Shown here: positions 34,761 through 47,215 of the stretch, in pieces | Numbering within the stretch: the first letter of the stretch is position 1 | How the letters are laid out: every line of letters begins with the position of its first letter | Origin: Balanoglossus misakiensis | Taxonomy: Eukaryota; Hemichordata | NCBI GenBank assembly: GCA_040954595.2 | Contig: CM082594.2 | Coordinates: 1,674,001 to 1,738,000 of the forward strand | DNA length: 64,000 nt | Reading direction: 5' to 3' | Program-made: the position numbers and the translations under genes | The notes under the pieces: generated by a model | What the model was told of the DNA's origin: nothing | What the model saw: only the letters and a program-made list of their open reading frames with translations | Database searches by the model: none

Positions 34761-35351
34761 GGGTTTTATCATATGCCTTATTGAACCACAATCTACAAGA
34801 AATTAATAAAAATACACATTCTGTAATTTTTGGAATGTAGAAATTACGTATTTATCTGCCGTTTTGAAATGATCAATCGCTTAGCATAGAGCCGTATTCC
34901 TCCAGCTCTTGCGGATTGATATGCATGACGTCATTTGTTTACATTTTATACAGACGCGCTCGAGCTCACCCAGCCGATTGCGAGCGAGATATTATTTTTT
35001 TCCTCGCGACGATCGACGGCGACAGTCACACATTAATCAGATCAAATTTCAAATCATCAATATTACTAAGATATCATATTTGATTTTCCTAATAAAGCTC
35101 TACAACATGCAGGGATTACGGGAGAGGATGGGATCGGAAGCCATACACAGCCAACACTCAAGTCACTGACATCAGACAAATGGCATTCAGAACGTAGCAA
35201 TAACAATTTTAATGAACATTAAAATATTTTAGAAGAACATTAAAACAGCAAAGGTGAAAAAACGCAATTCAGTCTCTCAAAATTAATAACAAAGTGTTCG
35301 ATCGCGGCCCCCATCACCGGCGGTGCCCCATACCCGGAAGTCTCGCTAAGA

Positions 35352-36663
35352 TTACTCGCTATCCGAATCAAACATTACAAACGGACGCGGACGTTTCCTT
35401 GCGGCTCCAGCTCCAGCCGTCGATGGCATGCACATATGTATAGTGCAGTTGTTAAAAACTGTGGCTGGATCTGCTTGTTGTTTGAATGGACCGGGTTTTG
35501 TGTCTTCAGGAGTGCTACTGCTGGGCTTGCTTAGAATTGCTGAAATGCGCCGGTGATCCTCAATCGAAACGGTGTCGTAGTGTTGTAGACTGGAGACGTT
35601 TTTGTGCCCGGTTATTTTTATTATCTGCTGTGGTGGGATTCCTGCCTTCGTCTGTGTCTGAAAGGTTGTCTTCCGTACAGAGTGATTTGTTTTTCGCCCA
35701 CCAAACTTCATTGCAGCTGCAGCTCGTGGCATAAATGAGGCGATTTTATTTTTCCCCATCGGTCGATCGAAATACCACACGAGTGAGTTGATGTCGACTG
35801 CGGGTATCGGTTGCAGATAGAATGGGCTGTCCAGGGTACATTTTTCGATCGGGCGGTGTTGAACGTGCTCGCGATAAATTCTGATAGGGTTTCTGGTAGA
35901 ATCGGCAACAGAGAAAATGCGAGGTGGTACGGCACGACGATCTCCATATGTTCCATCGCGTGTTTTGGTATCGCGTTCCCGGAACTCTAAAAAATCGAGG
36001 CCAGAGCTATCCCTTTGGATAGTGATGTCTCCGAAGCACAGTTTTCTGTGCTCGTCCCGACCGCGTAGACCGAAGTGCTTCGTGAATAAATACCACAGAG
36101 TGAAATTCAAGGTGTCACCGTCAGCGCTGCCAAGTTTGCCTTCTTTCCACATTGCCTCCTCTTCTTCTGGAGATATAGCTTCGCTAGCATGACTGCCAGA
36201 GCCCATGCCAGACTTCTTTAGCTGCATCCGTTTAGCTTTAATTGCGTCATTTGTCAACGCGAAGCTCTTGTCATTCAACAACACCCCATAGTTGTTTTGC
36301 CCATAGTTGTTTTGCGCTATACTTTACATCTGAAACAGAGCCTGGTTCGTAGTCAGTGCCGTCAGCTTTTTTGAGATTGACGAAGAATGTTGCTAGATAT
36401 TCGTTCAACGTCTTGGGTGGTATTTCCGCTAAGTTGCGAGTGTCCCCGTATTTGTTCTCAATGAAACGCCGTACCTTTGCTACGTCTCGCTCAGTCGTAC
36501 GAACCGTGCTCGGTTTTCTTTGCGATTTGATGAAATCGTTCACACTTGCCAAATCATCTTCACCAACTGTTGCCTCGCTTTCTCCTTCGAGTCCGAAAAG
36601 TAAAACATCTAATTCGTCTTTTGGAATTTCTTCCATCCACCGGATAATATCGTCCGCTGCCAT
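35352..36663 (-). pseudogene. Crypton-type tyrosine recombinase, unit 2 (two frames)
   Basis: Frame 1, 36663-36271, 130 codons: N-terminal region with the pattern EIPPKTLNEYLATFF typical of Crypton/DUF3504 N-terminal domains. Frame 2, 36284-35352, 310 residues: catalytic domain with Arg74 (GLRGRDEH), His201 and Arg204 (NHSVRK), His227 (TGHKN) and Tyr236 (LQHYD), the full tyrosine-recombinase set. The frames overlap by 14 nt just after a 15-bp tandem duplication encoding AKQLW twice. One protein would need a frameshift there. Both tandem copies share this, so it predates the 8.36-kb duplication. It may be an old inactivating lesion or, less likely, programmed frameshifting or splicing. Cryptons insert circular DNA by recombination and lack terminal repeats. 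Confidence 0.85.
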
Positions 36664-37104
36664 AATTTATCGTACTCAGCGCAGTGAAGTGGAGCAGACG
36701 ACAACTTTCGAATCTCGCGCAATAAAAACAAAAGTAGATCCGGATATTGAACGTGTCTTCCAAATATGGTCACCGGGCCGGGGCGTATTATGCAGCACAA
36801 AGGTCAAAAGGTAACTTCGAGATTTCACATCTTCAGTGATTCATAAGTGACGTTAATCTTAGATTGTATTTCAAGGTCAGTGTGAATTATTCTTATGGCG
36901 TCACAATGTCGTAGTGTGTTTGCGTCCAAGAGATGGAGGAGAATGAGCTGAGGGGAACCAGAGAGAGGGGGAGACAGGCAGACAGAATTAGCCGCACACA
37001 GGTTTGAAGTTGCCATGTTATTTCAATTTAGAAAAGGGTTTTCAGCTACTTTGTGCATGAGAACAGGTCTAATAGTTTATGACACTTTTCATTTCTCCTT
37101 GCAG

Positions 37105-37684
37105 AGGCAGAAAATAAGAAACAGGCAGAAAGTAAGAAAAAGGAAAACAAAAATGTTACTTTCAGTGAAAATACAACGGTCTACGTTTTGTATGAGGAGC
37201 TCAAGAAATCTTCTGGTTATGAACTGGTAAGTGGCTCAATTCGTTGTTGTAACCATTAATGATTTTAGATTCCATTCCCATAGCTTGTATTACATTTTTT
37301 CTATGTTTTAACACGTCAGTCACACACGCGCGCGCGCGCACACACACACACACCCATACACACAGACAGACAGATAGATAGACAGACAGACAGACGCTCA
37401 GACAGACAGACGTACATGCATAGTTAGCTGGATATGTTTAGCAATCAAATTTGTGAATACATGCACAGGAATTAACCTTGTTTCATGTCCAATCTAAATG
37501 TAGGAGTCTGCGAACATGAATACGGAAGGCACTGGAGTTCAATCGGGTAAGTGCATTTTGTATTAATTTTAACATTGTTTAGGATATATTGTGTGTTTTT
37601 CACCATTATATACAGTTTAGTGGTAAGTTTACTGACGTTTCATTTTTCGATTGTGTAATTCCAGGAAATCAAACCCTTGAATGA
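37105..37684 (+). CDS. Three host-like terminal exons, unit 2
   Basis: Exons 37105-37226, 37504-37546 and 37665-37684. Identical splice signals to unit 1; the first codon of the middle exon differs (AAG to GAG, Lys to Glu). Frame and stop are preserved. With only two near-identical copies, conservation says little about function. Confidence 0.4.
37321..37412. repeat. (CA)n and (AGAC)n microsatellite, unit 2
   Basis: Counterpart of 28686-28772 with a longer CG run and an extra AGAT. Confidence 0.95.
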
Positions 37685-39666
37685 TTTAGCACCCCCAAAG
37701 CACACATGGGTACAACAGGCACATGGTCCAGGGCCGATCGACAGGAGAACCGCCACAATGAAATAACATTCCACTAAATAAAATATCACACTCCGTATAT
37801 ACAAGCTCTCCATTCATTAAATAAGTCTTCGATAGTTTTAGTGTCGCCTGGTGAAATTATGCCCACGTCACGACTCTGGGGACCAGTGCTAATAAATTCG
37901 ACATTGTAGCTGAGATAGCGTTGGTGGGCATGGTCAACATATCCGATACCATAGTGGGCAATGAGGGTTGAAATAACCAAGTTAATCGCGATTTCGTTCA
38001 ATTTAGGCCTACTACGATAACTATATACATTGTATGTACTGTGAATTTAGAACAGTTAAAACGGTTTCCCTTGGTTACAGGATGTTTGCTTTCATGTGAC
38101 CGACGCCCTCTCAAAAAGATAAGTTTCTCTTGTAACGGACTTTGATAGTATTGATTAAAATGTCGGATTGGTGGGAAATGGAAAAATCCATATATTGAGT
38201 ATTCTCTTACTTAATTCGGTCAATAACCTTGTCTTATAGCATTAATCACGATATAAATACATGCAATTCGATGCAAGTCGCACAGTTTTATTGTATAGAG
38301 TTGTGAGGTGGGACGGTAAGGAAGAGCCGGCCACCATAGCGTGTCTATACCATGGTCTTCGTAGATGCCCTATCCTGATATCAGCGAAGAGCACTGTACC
38401 CGATTTGCACGCACGGGGGACTTTTGGTGATAACACAAAACTCTGCATGAACTTTACACCAATGAAAAAAGATCGCCATTTCCAAGAGAGTACATGGCAC
38501 GGCCGGAGATTATTACGTTGTTCACTGCCATGGGGAAAATAGTCAAATTGGATATAAAAAAGGCACAGACTTGGCACTGTTAAAGCGCGTAGCTCATCTC
38601 ACAGGCATATTCCAGCTGTAGCCGCTGGTTACAGGCGTTTAGTGAACAGTCAATCCCATGAGGCTGCTCTGTCCTATCGACAGAGAAGATGGCGGCGACC
38701 ATAATCTGTGTCGGAGATCGTGAAAAGACACCAGCTTGGGTGAAAAGGAGGGACAAAACCAGAATCTATACTTATACTGTGCGCATGAAAAATGGAAGGA
38801 AGCGAAGGCAGTCCACTATTTGAATGCATCGAACGGAAAATTGGCTGGGAAGTTACGCGCATGCGCGTGAGACGAGACACACAACACAGACAATCCACCA
38901 AATTTAAATCCCTGGGGACACAACAGAGGTACAGGTACAAGATGCTGACTTATTTGTACAAAATCGATGCAAACGTTAATTACATGATCAATGATGATTA
39001 ATGACGTCATGAGAAATCTATTGACTTTTCCATAGCAACAATATCTCCACCCCCGCCTGCCTTGTAACATGCGATAGGTTATATCTTTGGTATTTATTTA
39101 TTCATTGCTTATTTATCTTTCTCGTAACACTTGATTGATCGACATACATTGTAAGTTGTACACCTTGCTGTATCTGTACATTCCAGCCATATTTTTCACT
39201 ACAGGTTGTAAATTTAAATTTATCAAAACAGTCTTCTGGTGTTTTTGTGAGCCGAATGAGAAGCTGACTACGCATGCGCCACGATGTTTTTTGAAATGTT
39301 ATCACATACATTAGAATCATATTCATTCACTCGTTTGTGAAATGTGAAATGCCATGCATTCCGAATGCCTTTTCACTATCTGACATTTTGTTTAATATCT
39401 CTCTTAGAATCACCCCCCCCCAAAAAAAATCTCTTTAGACTTAAATGATGAAAACATACTGGTCTGAATGCTGCACATGCGCGATGAACGGCAGTGTGGC
39501 GTTTGGATTAACACTGAATAATTTACTAACATAATTTTGACCCGTAGCGATTACAGTCCACACCACGTGGAAGCAGGGTATATGATAAAAAGGGCACAAC
39601 ACCCTGGTTTTTATAAAGGGTCAAAGTCCTGAAATATTGTCCTTGTTCACATTCGTTACTATGATT

Positions 39667-39721
39667 AGGTAGTAGTAGTAGAAGTAGTATTTGTTGTTGT
39701 TGTTGTTGTTGTTTATGATGA

Positions 39722-39762
<41 letters not shown>
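39667..39762. repeat. (TTG)n/(GAT)n trinucleotide repeat, unit 2
   Basis: Counterpart of 31041-31138 with changed triplet numbers. Confidence 0.95.
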
Positions 39763-39763
<1 letters not shown>

Positions 39764-41151
39764 CAATTAATTACAAAACATGAATCGCTATGAAATTGAT
39801 GAGTCGTATGCCCATGGCTGTTAGTATAAATAATTAAAACAAAATGTCGAATCGTTAAATTTATTGTGGTACTAAATGGATTTGCATGACATGCCAATTT
39901 TGTAAATGTTCATGATGGAACTCGTATGTGTTCTTGGTCAAATTCGCGACGCACAATTCTCTGGAGGTTTTTTTTTTAAACAGAAGAAATGAACAACACC
40001 ACGTGTAGAGGGCGCCATGTGTTGGAGCAGCAGTGACTAGTGCGTTCTAGTCAGTTGTTGCCGTGTTACCGCATGGGGTGTAATCTCAAGCCAGATTCTG
40101 AATAACGCATGATTTTCGATTGGCGGTACGTAGCTTTGGTAAACGATGGTTAATAGCAGAAATGCTGCGTTGTTATGACAACAGACCAGTACAAGGAATA
40201 ACCCGGAACTGTTTTCTGTTTAATCTTGGTGGGAATAATATGGCAGACGTTTCACATAATACACATCGTTTTATTTCATTGTCACTAGTTTTTTTTATGT
40301 TCCATTTCCTAAAACAACATCATTGCGTGTGAAGTTGTAAGAGGAAATTGCTAATTATACATTGGATTGTGAAAGTGTTAAATCAAAACGTGCAAGGAGA
40401 CGCCATTACAAGTGCCTCATCTCACTAGCCATTATAATTAACCATACGAATATCAGGATGGTAATCCTTGCAATAGTAGTGGTCACGTTCGTCACATCGT
40501 TGGAAAGAGCAGTATTGAACCGGGCTTGAAAATGTCACTTTTCGGCCTGTTGGACCACAGTACAAACCGTTGGCAAGGCGGTCCGGACACTTTAATATTA
40601 AAAATACAACGCCATATTAAGGTATAGGATGCTATGCAGGAATTGAGATCTCTTTATTAATAATGGAACTCAATACGTATTGACTTGTATTTTATAACGC
40701 TATTATTCGTCACGTAAACCTACCATGTTTAAAAAAATACAACTTACGTTTTAGGGGAGTTTTTAAACATACTAAACGTTAATTGGATTTCAAAGGCAAT
40801 TTTACAGCTTATATCATGTCGATTCATGCAAAGTACACTGTTGTTCACTTCTTGAAGACAGAGAGGGATGTTAAAGATACGACATACAAAAATCGTTTAC
40901 TTACATCAACTGAACTACATATGACATGTAAGATATCGTCCTCGTAAAATTCTAATGTACATTCTAAACACTCCTCGCTCCTTTCTTCTTCTAACAAGTG
41001 TCCCTGAAATGAAAAATGTACCTCCTTATAGCATTATTTTTAAGTTCATGTTATTTTCGATAAACGATAACAACATTCAGTTACTAGACAAAGTCAGATG
41101 ATATCCACACACTCTGATCGAGGCGACCAACAAGCACTCAGCGACGGACGG

Positions 41152-41320
41152 ACATACAGACAAGACAGACTGGCAGAGTGAGAGACAGACAGACAGACAG
41201 GCAGGCAGAGTGACTGGCGGACAGGCAGGCAGAGTGACAGAAAGACAGACAGGAAGGCAGAGTGACAGACAGACAAACAACCAGACAGGCAGAGGGACAG
41301 ACAGACAGACAGACAGAAAC
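41152..41320. repeat. (GACA)n/(GGCA)n repeat, unit 2
   Basis: Counterpart of 32520-32697. Confidence 0.95.
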
Positions 41321-42736
41321 AATGTGACTAGTTTTCTTTTACTTTGGCTACGCTTAAAGGGAGACACACATACAAACCACATCGATCTTGTCCACTTGAT
41401 CCACCAGCACGGACATCAGCCTGAATGTATGTGTCGGTCTAGACTCTCTCACAACACCTCTCGTCGTCCGTGCAGGCTTATGGTCTGATTGCATGTGTGC
41501 CCGGCAGGGGGGGGGGGGGGCACTCATGAACGCTGCCCTCTAGTGGCTACTAAATTGACCAACCAGAGTGCGGCATTCTGGCTCACTCATATGCGCGTCT
41601 TGTCGACAGTAAAGGCTCGAAAAACCCCGTTTTTGAACAGAATGTGATCATCGAAATAAATCACGATCACAAATTTAGAAAGTTACATTATGTGTAGAAC
41701 ACCAGACATTTTTTCCCGTACATGACCGATCATTTTCACACTTTGTCGGCCGATAAACGTAGTGCCAATGTAGGCTGATAAACACCAGTGCCGAAAGGCG
41801 GTTTTCAAACTACCGATCATTTCAAACTCTGTCGATCTTTTTTATAATAAGCCAAAGAGCGTAGTGCAGTACCGTACCGAAAGGCTGTTTTCAAACTACC
41901 GATCTTTTTCATAATAAGCCGATATGACGTGACCGACACACGATGGAGCTCCGTTTGAGCCAGACAATAGTCCCAAACACCAATACGACAAGTAGACAAT
42001 TGAAAATCACAAAGAAAATATGTTTTTTTGGGGGGGGTCAGAACCTTTGTAAAAGTAAGGCTTCGCGGTATGAAAAGCGATATCACATCAACATGTCACG
42101 AAAATTCAGTTCACCCACGAGGAGACGCTCACGCTACGTATACTGCATCATACGAAGGTTCAGGAGCTATGCACTAGTCAGGCGTGTGCGCTATACTATA
42201 CATGCTATAGAACGGAATTGTTGCACTTGTAATCAGGGGCGATTTTGCAAAGACCCATGGGGGTACACACACCATTTTTCTAAAATAGTCAGAATATATA
42301 TTGAAATTACCAAAATCGTTTCAAAATGTTACAATTATTTTTTATAAGAAAGTGCTGCACATCTTAAAACACTATAAATTCGATGTCTATTATTTTTCCA
42401 AATTTCGGGTCACTGTAAGTTTTATCAGTTTTTGGCAAGGTTTATCAAGATATTTCGGTAAAATGTGTCGTTTAATAGCTTAAACTACAAACTATCGATA
42501 AATGGTGAAAATGACTGGTAAAATACGATAATTCCGACGTAAATAAGCTTAGAAAATTACGTGGGAAATCAGCTCACCACTTCCGCATTTGAAAACAAGA
42601 TAACGTTGGGGGCGCTGCAAAGTTTAGAAAACACCGTGATTAACGGTCATTTGACGAGCTAGAGTTCGCACTGATATGCGAGGTAAGATTTTGACTCAGA
42701 CGTGGTTTCAAATTGGAATCAGCCTTATTTTCTGTA

Positions 42737-42943
42737 GTAGAATACACGAATTTTATCTTGGAAAAACAGTAAAAACTTCAAAAAATAATATGCACACTGA
42801 AGTTCTGCTTTCGATCCGAAATTCCTTTCCATTCCGTTCAAAATCCGTGTGGTGATAAAAGCAAAACGTGGAAAAATTTTTGGATTTGGAGAAACTATTT
42901 TTTATTTCGTGTGGCTATTCCGTTCCGTAAGCCTCACAAGAAT
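42737..42943. repeat. Partial third copy of the tandem unit
   Basis: Matches the first ~210 bp of units 1 and 2 up to 'cctcacaagaat', then leaves homology at 'cctacgagcg'. It makes the block 2 units plus ~207 bp. That is what a simple tandem duplication with junction homology would give, or an element with ~210-bp terminal direct repeats recombined into a tandem. No flanking target duplication is visible. Confidence 0.85.
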
Positions 42944-43552
42944 CCTACGAGCGCCTGTGGTGTGAACAGAATTGAACGTGCAAAGGGCCATGACCTCGTT
43001 TGAACTCTCGCGTTGAGTATTCAAAAACGCAACCAGGGACAGACCACAAAATGAACGAATTCCCCATAGAATTATTTTCTGTCATACTTAGTGGACGTAG
43101 ACTATCGTCAGCCGCTTGTGTCGCTTGTAATATTTCCATGGCAATGTTCCGCGTCTCTGACGCTCGACCCAGAGGTCGCGCGCGACTTCAGCCCTCTTTG
43201 GCTGCCATAGCTGGTGATCATCCTCTGTGTACCTGTGTATACCAGAACAGAAATCACGTGACGCGTGTCTGGTGAAAATAAATTTTCCCCGTAGTGCAAT
43301 GTTTACTGACAATGGTGGTGTAATCGAACCCAGAACTTGGAATAACCGCGAAAAATTGTGTCGAGTGGTCAGGAAATACGTACCACACGCTGACTTCCAA
43401 ATGTCTTGATTTTGATGTTTGTGGCAGTACACACATGATGTCTAAACTGGCGACACAGTTACAATTACTCAGTGTATGGTCTCCAAAATTGTCAGTTTCC
43501 TCCACAATACTGAATGAGTGAAGAACGTACACATAAATCATGAGCCTACTAA
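42944..43552. other. Unassigned DNA right of the tandem block
   Basis: A 91-codon plus-strand frame (43000-43275) and overlapping minus-strand frames show no motif. On the minus strand a 'gggttcgatta' word near 43320-43330 resembles a tRNA-type B box, but no cloverleaf could be formed. Confidence 0.4.
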
Positions 43553-43740
43553 GGGGACTGGTCGGTTTCTTCAGCCTGGGGGGAGGGGTGGATTATAGGG
43601 GAGGGGGTCACCCTGTTTTGGAATTGGGTGATGTCATCTCAGGTGCTGGTGTCTATCCTCCTGTACTTTGCAAGGCTAACTTTATTCCCCCTCTTGCTAA
43701 AACATTCATACGTTCGACATGTGTGTGTTTTAAATGATCT
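43553..43740 (+). mobile_element. Solitary end of a Harbinger-like MITE
   Basis: Begins 'ggggactggtcggtttcttc' after 'ctaa', closely matching the inverted right end of the MITE at 16125-16545 (gggactggtcagtttcttca). Both have G-runs and 'gtggattata' just inside. No matching opposite end was found, so the right limit is arbitrary. Confidence 0.5.
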
Positions 43741-43814
43741 TTGCCACCCTTTGCGACCTTTGACCTGTCATAGTTCAAAATAGCAGATTTGAATAAGGCT
43801 CGCTATTTCTACTG

Positions 43815-44045
43815 TTCATGATTAGGTCCCATTGGTATAGGCATATATACCATGGGACCTTATGGGATCGGTTGCGTCTGTATGTATTTATGGATGGATG
43901 GATGGATGGATGGATGTATGGATGTATGTCTGTATGTCCGTCCACATCAAAAACTTGAAAACCGCTGCGCGTATCACCTCAATATTTGGTGTATAGGTGC
44001 AGGCTGGGCTGTAGATGGGAGTTTGTCCAAACGAAGTTGCCAGGC
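43815..44045. repeat. Dispersed repeat related to the 5S spacer
   Basis: Contains an inverted pair of 'aggtcccattggtata'-like words, a (GGAT)n run, then 'aaaaacttgaaaaccgctg' and 'tccaaacgaagtt'. The 5S spacer has 'aggtcccaatggtata', 'aaaaattgaaagccgctg' and 'cccaaacgaagcttt' in the same order. The inverted tip continues 'ggaccttatgggatcggtt', again as in the reverse strand of the spacer. So part of the 5S spacer derives from, or gave rise to, a mobile repeat. Confidence 0.6.
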
Positions 44046-44381
44046 CCAAAAATATGCAAATTAGCTGGAAAAATGTGAAATTTATCAAAACTCTGAAAGT
44101 CAACAACTACTCGTCAGATTGCTTTCAAAATTGGTATGCATGTACCATATGTCAACCTCACATCGACCTGTAAGTGTTAAGTTAATAACAGGGATGTTTT
44201 ATTTTTTATGAATTTTTTAGTCTTTTTATTAAATTTATACCTTTACTTATACCTCTATGGTTAAGCTATGTCCACGTCTTATTGTGGAATTCTGGTCTGT
44301 GCAATAGTCCTGTACAGTGACTGTCTATTGGTCAGTGAGCACAATGGGGCCAAAATAAAAGGCAAACTTTTGGGCTCACCT

Positions 44382-45035
44382 GTAACACCTGCTTAACACA
44401 TTAATTATGTGCATACCTAATTCTGGGCTAACTAATAGGGCTAGAGGTTTCGTTCTTGTGGGACATGGACCAGTATAGGGTCAAAATTTCTTGCCCAAAT
44501 TTTGGGTGACCTCAGGTGACCTTTGACCTACTTTCCTATATCTCGGCATCCAGAGCAGGTACAGACTTAGCGTTTGGAGAGTTGGGACTAAAATTGAAAA
44601 GCCAAAATGGGGGTCACCTGTAACACCTGCTTATCTCATTAATTATGTGCATACCTAATTCCAGGCTAACCAATAGGGCTATAGGTTTGGTTTTTGTTGA
44701 ACATGGACCAGTATAGGGTCAAAATTTCTTGCCCAAAATTTTCCTGACCTCAGGTGACCTTTGACCTACTTTACCATTTCTTGGCATCCAGAGCAGGTAC
44801 AGACTTGGCGTTCGGAGGGTTGGGACTAAAATTGAAAAGCCAAAATTTGGGGTCACCTGTGACACCTGCATATCTCATTAATTATGTGCATACCTAATTC
44901 CAGGCTAACCAATAGGGCTATAGGTTTGGTTTTTGTTGAACATGGACCAGTATAGAGTCAAAATTTCTTGCCCAAATTTTGCATAACCTCAGGTGACCTT
45001 TGACCTACTTTTCCATATCTTGGCATCCAGAGCAG
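44382..45035. repeat. ~237-bp tandem repeat, 2.7 copies
   Basis: Copies begin near 44382, 44618 and 44856 with 'taacacctgcttatctcatt'-type sequence and share 'gaacatggaccagtata' and 'ggtgacctttgacctact'. Non-coding. It follows directly after the repeat at 43815-44045 and may be its body. Confidence 0.85.
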
Positions 45036-46455
45036 ATATGCTTATTGCTATGTTGCTATGTGCTATGTTGGCTTGGGCCCGCTATTGCTGCTTGTAGATC
45101 TGCTTGCAATGTCACCTGTAATTTTTATTCTGGTGTGTCACTGTTTCCGCAGTATCCTCAAATGTGACCACAGTGTCCTTGACGCTATTTTTTTTTTGTT
45201 TTGTTTTGTTTTGCGCAAGAAGGGAAAATGAGCTTTGCACACAACGTGAAGGATCAACTAGGCCAACATAACTCCATGAACCCGTCCACATACGGCCCGG
45301 ATTGTATGTCGGCCCTGATCCCCCTTTCCGAACGCGACCAAACTAATTCAGCCCTGTGCCCACTTAGCGTGTCCAAATTGGTTTTTCTATACCGCCCCAG
45401 GCCCAGCACTGATGCTACACCGCCATAATGAGTATGGTGTGACCCCCCAAGTGTTTTGCCCCCATTGCATCACATAACAAAGTTTTAAGCTTCTCTTTGT
45501 AAGTCGTCCTGAAGAGGTAAAATCACAACAGTGAACTTTCTATTTGATTTGTGCAATATGCCTGGCTTTGAATCGCATAAAATACAAGTAAATTTTCTGT
45601 CTTGAGTTGGAAGCACGGCTGGTGGACAGCAATTTTCCTGAGGTTATCTTTCGCGGAGTTAAGCACTGGAATCATGTGAAAAATGGGCAAGACGAGTAGG
45701 GTAAGATTGAGCCCCTAACATACATGATGCTTTTTAAAGATTGAACAAAGTAAGAACTTAAAAATGAATTTGGAATAAATTTATTCACTATATATGAACA
45801 ATAATGAAGATTAATGTTAAAACCCTAGGCATCGACAGAGTCGAACTGTCAATGTGGATACATTCTCCAAGAACACCTCTTGCGGGTAAATTAATTTCAT
45901 TATTTGTTCATTATATAGTGTAGCTAAGTGTGGCTAGGTGGCTAACTGCTGATGTAATAAATCTTGCATACCCATTTGAAACATGTCACAGTATTCAAAT
46001 TGAAATGATGAGCAAAAAAAATATCTGCTCATCATATTGATAGAAAGTGCCAAAATAGCTTGTTGACGGTGCACACAATAGCTTTTGGCTTTACCCTGGT
46101 TAACTATTATTATTTTTATTATTTTTAAATTTAATTAAGTGCCTAATGGGTAAAGACCAAAAGCTTCTTGGTCCCATCTCTCCCCCATACAATTTTGGTT
46201 CTTTTTTTTATGCAAGATAATTACATTCTGTGTGATAACCTAGTCTTTTTTACACGCCTAAAGGGCAGTGAAAAAACCTTGAGCCAAATATAAATGAGGA
46301 AAAACTGCCCTCTCCCCCATCGTTCGATGCAAATATTAAAGGCTAACCCGAATCGTCTTGCTGGCTTTTAATTTTTTTAATGAAATACGATGAACGAGCG
46401 AATTGTGACGAGGGACGAAGAAAACACGCAGTGTATGGCGACGAACACGGCGAGT
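45036..46455. other. Unassigned non-coding DNA
   Basis: T-run/TTTTG repeat near 45188-45214 and AT-rich sequence. A 75-codon frame at 45201-45428 has no recognisable motif. 'gagtcgaactgtcaatg' near 45838-45855 recalls a tRNA T-arm on the minus strand but no complete tRNA is present. Confidence 0.45.
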
Positions 46456-46633
46456 GACGAAGGAAATGCGGACGAACGAATGGCACCGAAGGACACGTTG
46501 GCGACGAACGAATGGCGACGAGCGACGAAGGAAATGCGGACGAGCGAATGGCACCGAAGGACACGTTGGCGACGACAGATGGCGACGAGCGACGAAGGAA
46601 ATGCGGACGAGCGAATGGCACCGAAGGACACAA
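46456..46633. repeat. ~68-bp minisatellite, 2.6 copies
   Basis: Copies start at 46456, 46524 and 46591 with 'gacgaaggaaatgcggacga'. Contains shorter 'gcgacga' and 'cgaatgg' words. It is open in several frames on both strands because it lacks stops, not because it codes. Confidence 0.9.
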
Positions 46634-46789
46634 TCTCGGGGAAAGTTGCGAAAAAATCCACGGACGAATCACACGAGCGCATAGCGAAAATAATTTCTAT
46701 AAAAGAAAAAAGAACATGTTAAACATACATTTATATAATCATTTCACAATTGTTTTACAACTACATTACACACCTTTGTCTGCATTACC

Positions 46790-47215
46790 CTTTACAACCT
46801 GTACACATTTAATTTGACCATGTGGCATTACCGGTTACACCTTTTTTGTCACTACACTTTAAACCCATAACACAACAAGTCATTATTATTAACCCTCTGT
46901 ACAGAATTAATGTAACCACGTGGCATAATTTAATTAATTTCCCTTTATTCATTGTTTTCACTAGACCATAAATCCAAACACCAGTCATATTTATATACCC
47001 TTTGTTCACACTTTACCACGTGGCATAACCCGGCCGTTACACCTTTTTATCACTATAGTCATATTAACCCTCTGTACAGAATTATATGTAACCACGTGAT
47101 ATAATTACCCTTTTGTACACATTTGTTTCACTATACCATAAAACCATTTAACCACACACTTGTCATTTATATACCCTTTGTTAACACTTTACCACGTGGC
47201 ATAACCCTCGATTTT
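46790..47215. repeat. ~180-200-bp tandem repeat with CCACGTGG motifs
   Basis: Recurrent blocks 'tataccctttgttcacactt' plus 'taccacgtggcataaccc' at ~46992-47030 and ~47172-47208, and 'ccctctgtacagaatta' at ~46894 and ~47070. Five CAYGTG words lie in 420 bp. Non-coding. Confidence 0.75.

Larger units (their letters stand above)
34376..42736. repeat. Tandem unit 2 of 8.36-kb duplication
   Basis: Uninterrupted copy, 8361 bp from 'gtagaatacacg' at 34376 to the next occurrence at 42737. It holds the long hairpin, the undeleted Crypton recombinase, the three host-like exons and several simple repeats. At 35173-35181 it retains the single 'cagacaaat' that is duplicated around the insertion in unit 1. 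Confidence 0.9.
37785..42736. other. Non-coding remainder of tandem unit 2
   Basis: Same content as 29154-34375 without the LINE-like fragment. No recognisable genes. Confidence 0.55.

Noticed and set aside
45836-45900. Possible tRNA on the minus strand (T-arm-like word)
   Set aside because: No acceptor or anticodon stem could be built around it.
46336-46722. Frames of 72-110 codons on both strands
   Set aside because: Open in several phases because the 68-bp minisatellite lacks stop codons; no biased coding phase.
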